Of a DNA stretch of 21,583 nucleotides, positions 10,495-19,400 are shown piece by piece; the first letter of the stretch is position 1; each line of letters begins with the position of its first letter. The position numbers and the translations under genes are program-made. Source of the stretch: Klebsormidium nitens (taxonomy: Eukaryota; Streptophyta; Klebsormidiophyceae; Klebsormidiales; Klebsormidiaceae); the NCBI GenBank assembly GCA_000708835.1, contig DF237514.1:37442-59024 (forward strand). The letters are read 5' to 3'. The notes under the pieces are model-generated. The model ran no database searches, was not told where the DNA came from, and saw only the letters and a program-made list of their open reading frames with translations.

Positions 10495-13400
10495 TGTTTT
10501 TTTTGGATTATATGCTTCGGCGAAACGATGATTTTGCTTCTAATGGTTTCTTATCGTACGTCGGTTTTCGAACAAGAGAACTGCGGCAAAACTGCCCAGA
10601 ATTGTGACCCCTTTTTTCTCGGACTGGGCAGCAATTGAGATTTGAAGAAGACATCAAAGCGCACATGGAGGTGGGTCGGCAGAACACCCTTGCTTCTTAT
10701 TATGCGTCGGCTGAACGAGATTTTCGCTTATATTCGTACGTCGGCTTTTGAAAAAGAGAACTGCGGCAAAACCGCCCAGAATTGTGACCCCTTCTTTTCG
10801 GGACTGGGCAGGCCGCGACAAGTGAGGTTTGAAGAAGGCATGGCAAGCATTATAGGCACATGGAGGTGGGTTGGAAGGTTACTTTTGCTTCTTATGATAC
10901 GTCGGTTGAGTGATACATTTGCTCCTAATCGTACGTCGGCTTTTGGAAGAGAAAGCTGCGGCAAAACCGGCCAGAATCGAGACCCCTTCTTTTCGGGGCT
11001 GAGCAGGCGACTGTTATGGTGTGAAGAGCAGACGACTGTTATGGTGTGAAGAAGGCATGCCAAATGTCATCCGAGATATGGAGGTGGATCGGGAGAAAGA
11101 GTTTTGTTCTTTTTCGTACATGCAATTTCGTTTATATCACCAATAGTGCTCGAAAACGTTGCCTAAAAGCGAGACTCCTTTCGAGGAGTGAACAAGGGTG
11201 CATTCGCAGAAGACACGAGATGCTAGTTGTTTGCATTCGACAGATTTGTCGGTTTCGAACAAACCGAGGACAAACGAGCGGCTGTGGCGGGCTTTGTCTG
11301 AAAGCAACGTGTGACGCTTGATTGCTGGTTCTTTCCCTATTCCAACCTTGAGTTTCAAGTCAGCAAACTGCGGAGTTTTCATACCAGCGACGCTACACCG
11401 AAAAGAAACAGAAACGTCAGATGTAACTCACAAATCCTTTTTTCAATTCTGCAGAACTACCGGATTAGCATCCCGGTCTCGGGCGGTGGTCAGCTAAGCC
11501 TGTCGGGGCGGCTGGACAATTCCGTCCGCCAGGTGGGGCTGGCCTCGGCAGCGGAACAAGGTCCCGTCGTAAACAACGGCGGAATTGGGTTAGTGCGCCT
11601 GGTCGCGCTAACCCCGCGGGCGCTGTGCTTCTGGCAGCTGCAGATGAGCCCCACCATCGCCAACGTGACCGCGATGCACCTCCACCAGGGGGGCCCAAGT
11701 GAGTGCAAATCGAACCCCCCGATTCTGTTAGTGGTCACGAGTTTGTCGTGCTCCCCAGACTCGGAATCCGGTGTTGGTAAGAAAAGCGTAAAGCTACTGT
11801 GCGTTTTCACCCCCAAGGTCTTGTTTAGTCCAGCATGAAGGGGTGGGCGTTACGATCCAGAGATTTTAGTGTGTTGTGACGACATGCTTTGCCCCTTGAA
11901 TTGAATTCTGACCGGGATCGCAAGCTGGAGAGACGTCCGTTTCCGCAGAAGAAAGTCTTTCTTCCGTTTCCAGAAATGTAGAATCCTTATGTATGTCAAA
12001 ATCGGTTCCCGAAGCTTTTCGAGCATCCTCTTATGCGTTTAAAACTTCGGTCCTTTTGAAGCTGCGCTTTGAACCCAGCTAATCACCCAATCAAAATTGT
12101 CTGAAAGATCCTTGCAAAACCCCGCACTAACCCAGAACCAAACCCCGCAGCCGAGACCGGCGCCGTCCTGATCCCCTTCTACCCGGTCCCCGGTACGAAC
12201 CTCCCAACCAACCCCCTCTCGGGCTGCGTCACGAACGTCTCGGACGGGGCAATTTCGCTGTACGCGGCGGACCTTCCGAGCACGTATTTCAACGTGCACA
12301 ACGTACAGTATCCTGGCGGCGTCGTGCGCGGCCAGCTTCCGCCGTTTGGGACCGTTCCGCCCTCTCTGCCGACGCCGGAACAGATCCGCGGCGGAGCGGC
12401 CGCGGCCGCGCCGCCGACAAGCGAGTGTGAGCGTGGGCCGCCCTGCTTTTGACACATGGCACGACCTGTTTCTTTCCGCTTTGTTGCACAAGTCATGGCA
12501 TTTCTTTGGTGTTTCGAATTGTGGGTAACTAGAGGTGGGGGAAAACGCTCGCTTGTAGGCGGCAGCTTCACATTTGATTTGAAGGTTATGAGAGTGATTG
12601 ATTCGTGGGTCGAGTCGTGAAGAGCAGCCGTCTCGTAACAAATTGCGGGAGACTGCTCTCGTTTGCGTAGTGAGAAAGCTTCCTCTTGATACCGTCGGAG
12701 AGTAAAAGCTCTGCGCAAGCCGATTTTCTCGATGAGAAAGTCATCCAGTCTAGAATCAAACCCATGACCTTTCGCTTTGCAAAACCCAGTTCTGTTGTCA
12801 GACGAGAAAGTCATCCCGTCTGGAAAATGGTATGATAATTTCGCTTCGCACAACCCAACGTTTCGCTTTGAAATCGAATCTCTCCAACTCTAGTTGCAAT
12901 GTCCTTGATTCATTACGCGAGCTTTCAAGCACTGCCATGCACAGTCCTCCGAACAATCAAGAGACCCAAACTCCCAAGGTAATCAGCCCTGAATCTCCCC
13001 CAATATTCGTATATCGAAACCTCAAACCTCTGAACCCGAAAACCCTGCGCTGCAGCGTCGTCCGGCGGCGTTTCCGCCGCTCTTATCGCCGCGATCGCGG
13101 GCGCGGCTGCGGCCGCCCTCTTAGTGGCGGTGATTATCGGCGTCTGCCTGTGCCGGCGAAAAGCGCGCCGTGATACGGCTGACCGGAACGAGCATCTCGG
13201 AGTGTCGACCAAAAGTGAGGGCTTACTGAAGCGCAGTACCTTCTTCACCTTTTTCTGTCGTCCGGATCGTGAAAGATTACTCTTTTAGTTAGGCTTCCAT
13301 TCAGAGAAAAGGAGTGGCACATAAAGCCACGGAGAGTATTCCGAAGGCTTACAAGAGATGGCTTTGTTGTGGGGAGTTGATTGCGAGCAGGCTCACATTG

Positions 13401-16400
13401 CTGTTAGTAGGACGATGTTTCTCGATCTGCATCCCTCTCAAGTTGGACCCATTTCAAAGGCAAAATAATCTCGTCAACCTGTTTTTCGGGACCTGCCTTC
13501 ACAACAAGAGGATGGTTGAGATCGATCAGAATCGACGTACGCAAGTTCGAGGTCTTCGTTTGATTCGGAAGAGAGGGAAGTCAACATTTCGGTAGCATTG
13601 ACCGCCGAATGTTCCCTGCGCATCGGGCCTCCCTAACCAACAATAGAGACCCTCATTCTTGAAAGGCATCATTTCTGCCTTTTTCTTTGAAGGTTTTTTG
13701 CTGATATTCTTTTAAAGACGCCCTCTGTCATTTGTCTCAGCAGCAGGTCTCGCCCAGGACAACGGCTGGGCGTGGCACGGCCCCGATTCCGGCACGAACC
13801 TCCCGCCGCCGAGCCCCTATTCCGGCGCAACGGGCCGGAGCTCCCGCCGGAGCGGAACCCCACAGCGCTCGGACACCCACCGGCTGCCCTCCGAGCCCCT
13901 GTCGTCATCCAACTTCTCTGATGACGTCAGCGGGGAGACGCGGCCGCGGTACTGGCGCGACGCGGGCCCCGAGGGGCGCTCGGGAGAAGCGCGAAGCGAG
14001 CCCTCCAGCTTTGGCCGCCAGGTGGCGGCCATCCGGTCGCAGGCGGTGAGCGCTGGATCGTGGCCTTTTCAACGAGGCTGCTGAATCATAAGGTTGTCCA
14101 GAATTTAGGCAGTCTGGAACATTGACTTATTCGATCTGACGAGCCGCGCCAAGATTGGGAGCTCGGAGTTATTGGATGCACAAGCAAATCGACGATCTCT
14201 GGAGCTGATTTTCAGATTCTCCAGATCACTTGACGACATTGTTATGTGTTCTGCAGCTTTTGCAACACACTTTTGGGTGTTCCAATCTGTTATTATCTCT
14301 CTATGATCTGGATTCTTTTGGCATCTTGTCGTGCACTAAATTTCAATTCACAGCTGGCAATTGTAAAAAGCTCTTGCTCGTACTACGCAACCCGCAGTTG
14401 CGCTCGCACAAAGAAGCAGACCTTGGTCCCTCAATGACAGCGGAACTTTTACCTGAAGTTCTTTGACGGATATACTTTGCTTTAGAATCCGCTCCCTTGA
14501 GCCCTTCCATAGCAGAACCAAATCTTACTTACCATTTGAAATGCGGCGCCGGACGAGAATTGCTTCTCTTCCCAGCCCACCGATCCAGCCCCAAACGTGC
14601 AAAGTATGCTCCTCCATCGCCTGTTCCACGCACAATGTTGACACTTTATCAAGCGTCGAAAGCCGTCTCACTGGTTGTGACGGGCCTCTCGCTCTGTGGA
14701 GCGAACCCCAAACGTCTTCTCTTTTCGGACAGACGGACAGCCCCGGCAGCCTGAAGCGGCTGTCCGAGAGCCGCAGCAGCGCAGACACGTCCGTCCAATT
14801 CTCCCTGGAGGATGACATCGCGTCCCTCGTCAAGCTCAGCTTCAAGGTACGGCTTGCGGCGCAACTAGAGCGGGCGTTTTGTGTAGATGCAGCAATTGGG
14901 TTTCGTTTGTCTGTTGGTCCAGATGGCGGTGTTGTTATGGTGGGCCCGCAACGTTTGATTTCCGCGCAACGGATTTTCAAACTGAGATTTCCGTCTTCAA
15001 CGTGTTTATCGAGAGATCAATCCTTCATTCTTACGGAAGGCAAGGTTTGCAATCACGAGTTTGAGCAGGTGAACAGAGATTTGTCATGACCAGAGTGAAC
15101 AGTTTCGATACGAAAGTTCACAGCCACGATTGGGGCTGACTGCAAAGATTTATTGTCGAAACAGGACATACTGGACGGGACCAACAGATCCCCGTCGATG
15201 GCCAGCGAGGAGCGCTGCTTACTATCATTCGGAACCGGGTTTTTTTGTGCCTCGCATTCAAAGCTTTCATGCGGGTTTTTTTGTGCCTCGCATTCAAAGC
15301 TTTCATGCGGAGACGAAAATGAGGTGCATGTCCTCATTAACGGACCGTTCTGACTGCGATCCAAGTTTTTCGATGTCCTCATTTGACACGGACCGGTTTC
15401 ACCTGCGATCCAATCGAGCTGACCGAAAGCTTTATCGTCGAAGCAGGACGTGCTGGGGATGACCAACAGCTTTCAAGCGGGGTACTTCGTCGATTTCCAC
15501 GTTCCATACGACGGATCTCAACCAGATTCTAAACTAACAGAGCTTTCTCGTCGAAGCAGGACGTGCAGGAAACAACAATTCTATACGAAAAATGTTCATC
15601 CGCAACTCAAGCTGAACGAAAGTTTTATCGTCGAAGAAGGACGTGCCGGAGATGACCAACAGCTTCTAGACCAAAGGCCTTCCTTTGTCCCCCTTTCCTC
15701 CACTTCCCGTCGAGCTCCAGATCCGATACAAAACATTTTCGGTTGCAAATCAAGCTGACCGAAAGCCTCATCGTCGAAGCAGGACGTGCTGGAAACGACC
15801 AACAGTTTCCAGGCGGGGACTTTGTCGATCTCCACGTTTGTTTCGGACCACATTTGACCGCGATCCCAGCTGACCCAAAACTTTCGAGTTCCTCATTCGA
15901 CACCGACAATTCCTAACTGCAAATCAAGCTGACCGAGAGGTTTATCGTCGAAGCAGGACGTGCTGGAGATGACCAACAGCTTCCAGGCCGAGGACGTGAT
16001 CGGCGAGGGCGGCTTCGGCGTGGTGTACCGCGGCGCGCTCCCGGACGGATCCGTCGTGGCCGTCAAGCGCGCGTGCCGCGAGGCTATGCGCTCCTCGCGC
16101 GAGTTCCGCACCGAGGTCAAGCTGCTCAGCCGGCTGCACCACCAGGTAAAATCTGGTGTTTCTTGCTTTTGTTTTCTTTTTGTTTTTTCTCCTGTTCCCC
16201 CCCTAAATATTTTGAGGAGTTCGACGTTCGATCCGTGTTCGCTGTTTCCGTATTTCGCTCGTTTCTACTCGTGTGGAAGGGTTTGGAAGGGAGTTTGACC
16301 GTTCGAGAAGAGGTCAAGCTGCTCAGCCGGCTGCACCACCAGGTGCGCATTCGCGCACTCCCTTTTGCTTGTCTTTCCTGTTCCTTTGCTCCTTCTAGTA

Positions 16401-19400
16401 CTTTTTTATTATTAGTATCCAGTGCTTAGAGGCGCACATGGACAGGACCTGCGACGACTCCGTCGGTGTCCGCACCGAGGTCAAGCTGCTCAGCCGGCTG
16501 CACCACCAGGTGCGCACTTTTTTTGGTTGTTTTGTGATCTCTTTTCTAGGCTTTTCACTCTTCCGTCAGCTGCTTCTTATCGTCGTTGCCATCTCTTTTT
16601 GTAAGTCATTGGGGTCTCAGTAATCTTGGCCTCGCCTAGTGGATGGTCTAGCTCGAAGAATCTTGTGTTCTCAGGCACCTCCTTCTGGGTTGGCCTTGTC
16701 TTTTGGTGGGTCTTTTGAGCTCCTCGTACTGGATAAAGGTTAACCCTCAATTCTTCTGCCCATAGAGCAGATTGTCATACAGGATCAAACCCGAGTGGAG
16801 CTCAATCCAGGGCAAAAGAGCAATCTCCAATCAAACCACTACTCTAAATAGTATGCCGCTTCGAGACTTCAAAGCAACGCTTCTCACCTCCTTTCTCGGC
16901 GACTCTCGGCTGCAGAACCTGGTGCAGCTGGTCGCCTTCTGCATGGAGGCGACGGAGCAGATCCTGGTGTACAAGTACCTGCCCAACGGCAGCCTCCGCA
17001 GCTGGCTGCAGCAAGGGGGTGAGCCAGTGACGTCACGTTGCGTCAGCAGAATCAGTGCTATCAATTCGCCCAAGTGACGCAAGCGCGTCCTGCACCTGCC
17101 GTGCCGAAAGCCATTCCCATCTGAAGGTTATTCTTAGATTCGCCACGAGCCAGGAGATCTTGCCTGACTTCAAGAGGAAGATACGCTGACCTAAGAAAGT
17201 GAGGAAGACTCCAGCTGACGCGTTCTGTCACGTGGGCGCTCGCAGGCGCCAACAAGCACCGGACGAGGCTCTCGTTCATGGCCCGCCTCCAGATCGCGCT
17301 CGGCACTGCGAATGGGCTCAACTATCTGCACACAGGTGGGACGCCGGCCGACCGATTCTCGAAAATAAACACGCTCTTGAGTTCGTCAAATGAGTTTTTG
17401 CAAAAGCATGTGAATCCCGCTGAGAAAGCCTTTGTTTGAGCGGAGGAGTTAGGACACAGTTAGAGGAAGTAGTGGTGGGGCTGAGGCATCGAGCGGGCTC
17501 CATTCCTTCTGATCCCAAAGCATTTGACTTTCCTCATTGCGTTGCGTGGCCCTTCGCCGCGTAGTTCAACACGTACGTATGGTTCATTCTAATTATACAA
17601 TTTCTTTCCTCATCTTATCTTTACCCTTTTTTACCGTTTTGAGGTCGTCTACGTGGCGCGGGGGCGCCTCCTTCGGGTGATTTTACCAGAACCTGAAACG
17701 CGATACAGTTCCAAGGTCTTGCCCCTAGTGATTCTCCTTTCTCTGATTCCAAAACGCAGGCGCCTCCCCGCGCGTGATCCACCGCGACGTGAAGAGCGGC
17801 AACATTCTGCTGGACGACGACTTCACGGCGAAGGTCTCCGACTTCGGCCTCGGCTGCATCGCCTCCCTCAACGAGTCCCGCGGCTACCAGTCCAACGTCG
17901 TGTGCGGGACCCCCGGTAAGGCACCTTAATTGCCATGGTTCTCCGAAATAGGTATAGTAAGCTCAAGGTATAGTACTGGGACGGGTAGGGTCAGGATGGG
18001 GGCAAGGGTGGGTACGGGTGTGGTGCGGGTGATAACAGGGTATACGTTTTTAGTGTCCTATAACTTGAGCTAATGCTTGAACTTTTCTAAGAGAAGGATC
18101 ACCTTTCCCGGCTGATAGACTGCGCGTTACAAAAGCCGCATTTGTACATAGCATCTTCATTGCTTGTAGTAAGTTGAGTGGGGTTTAGGACCGGTTATTG
18201 AGGGTTTCGCCTCGGTAAGAGGTCCCTCGAGGAGACGAGCCGGCCAGTCATGAACTCCTGGGCTTGACGGTTGGCGAGAGTCTCTCGAGTAGTCGCCATG
18301 ACGGTTCCCTAGGTATTCCTTGCACTTGGGGGGCAAGCAGTATCGGGGGCTGCCATGTTCCTTTTAAGGAAAGAGGTTTTTGCGGAAACATCTTTACCAA
18401 AGCGCCGTTGTTTATCTTTCCGAGGGTTGGGTCGCGCGGTCTTTCTTCCAGGACTCAGAAAACTGCCTGAGCTTCCTTTCAGGAGTCTTTTTCAGCCATC
18501 ATAATCGACGGGCTTCGTTGCTTACGAAGGGAAGGAGAATCTATCCGAGAAATTTAAGAGCGACTTTTGAAAGGCGTTGCAACGGTTTATTGTTACCGCT
18601 CCCTGTCTGCCTGCCCACTTGCCCAAATTGTTTGCTAGACAGATTGATCATCGTTTTGAAGAACGAAAAATGACAACTGAGCAGAATACCCACTAGAAAT
18701 GAATTCCTACTTCTCGAGCATAGCGGAAAGCCGGCTGTTTTGCTGATGCAGGATACGTGGATCCGGAGTACTACGAAACTGCGCGGGTCACCGACAAGAG
18801 CGACGTGTACGCATACGGTGAGCACCACGTGGCTCAAGCAGGGCGCTTCATTTCTTTCATGGACTTCAATCGAAGTTTTTCACGATACTGAAGAGTCGCT
18901 AGGGCATGCGGAGCTGGCCGCAGAATCTTTGATCCGGGTCGAAACTAGCTCTGAGAATCATTTCTTTGCCTGCTTTCATACAACCTTGAAAGGACTCTGA
19001 TCTTCAGAAAAAAGCCTAGGCCCGTCCGTCCATATAGACAGAAACCCCCTCCCCTTTCAAACTGGTTTTCGCATTGGATGGATCCATCCGACCATATCAT
19101 TTCTGAGGAAAACGACTGCCTTTCGACGTGATCAGCAGTCGAGTCATGAAGCAGCAGACAAAAGCAAGTTTGAAGCCCGAAAGAAGTGTGCAGTACGGAT
19201 TTCAAAGCCTAAGAGAAGTCCGCAGAACAAATTGGATCCACCAACTAGGTGATTCATTTGCGTGGGCTCTACGACGGCATAGCTGAAAGGGCGCAGCTAC
19301 AAAACGAGTTTGGTAAACGGGCTCACTGCTCGATGAATTCCCGGGCACACTTCGTTCAGCTTTTCTTAGTAACATCACATCCGGTTGAACGGCACAACCT

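Noticed and set aside
10453-10638. Frame with a long Phe run
   Set aside because: It is simply the poly-T tract translated.
12179-12853. 224-residue open frame on the minus strand
   Set aside because: It lies opposite exon 12 and intron 12, has no recognisable motif and is explained by the GC-rich coding exon on the other strand.
14463-15089. 208-residue + strand frame taken as a single exon
   Set aside because: Only 14733-14846 looks coding, with consensus splice sites on both sides and phases that fit exons 14 and 16; the rest reads as intron.
15450-15758. Possible extra kinase exon from a decoy acceptor copy
   Set aside because: The frame is open but no glycine-rich loop or other kinase motif follows; only the first 20 or so codons resemble exon 16, so it is a fragment copy.
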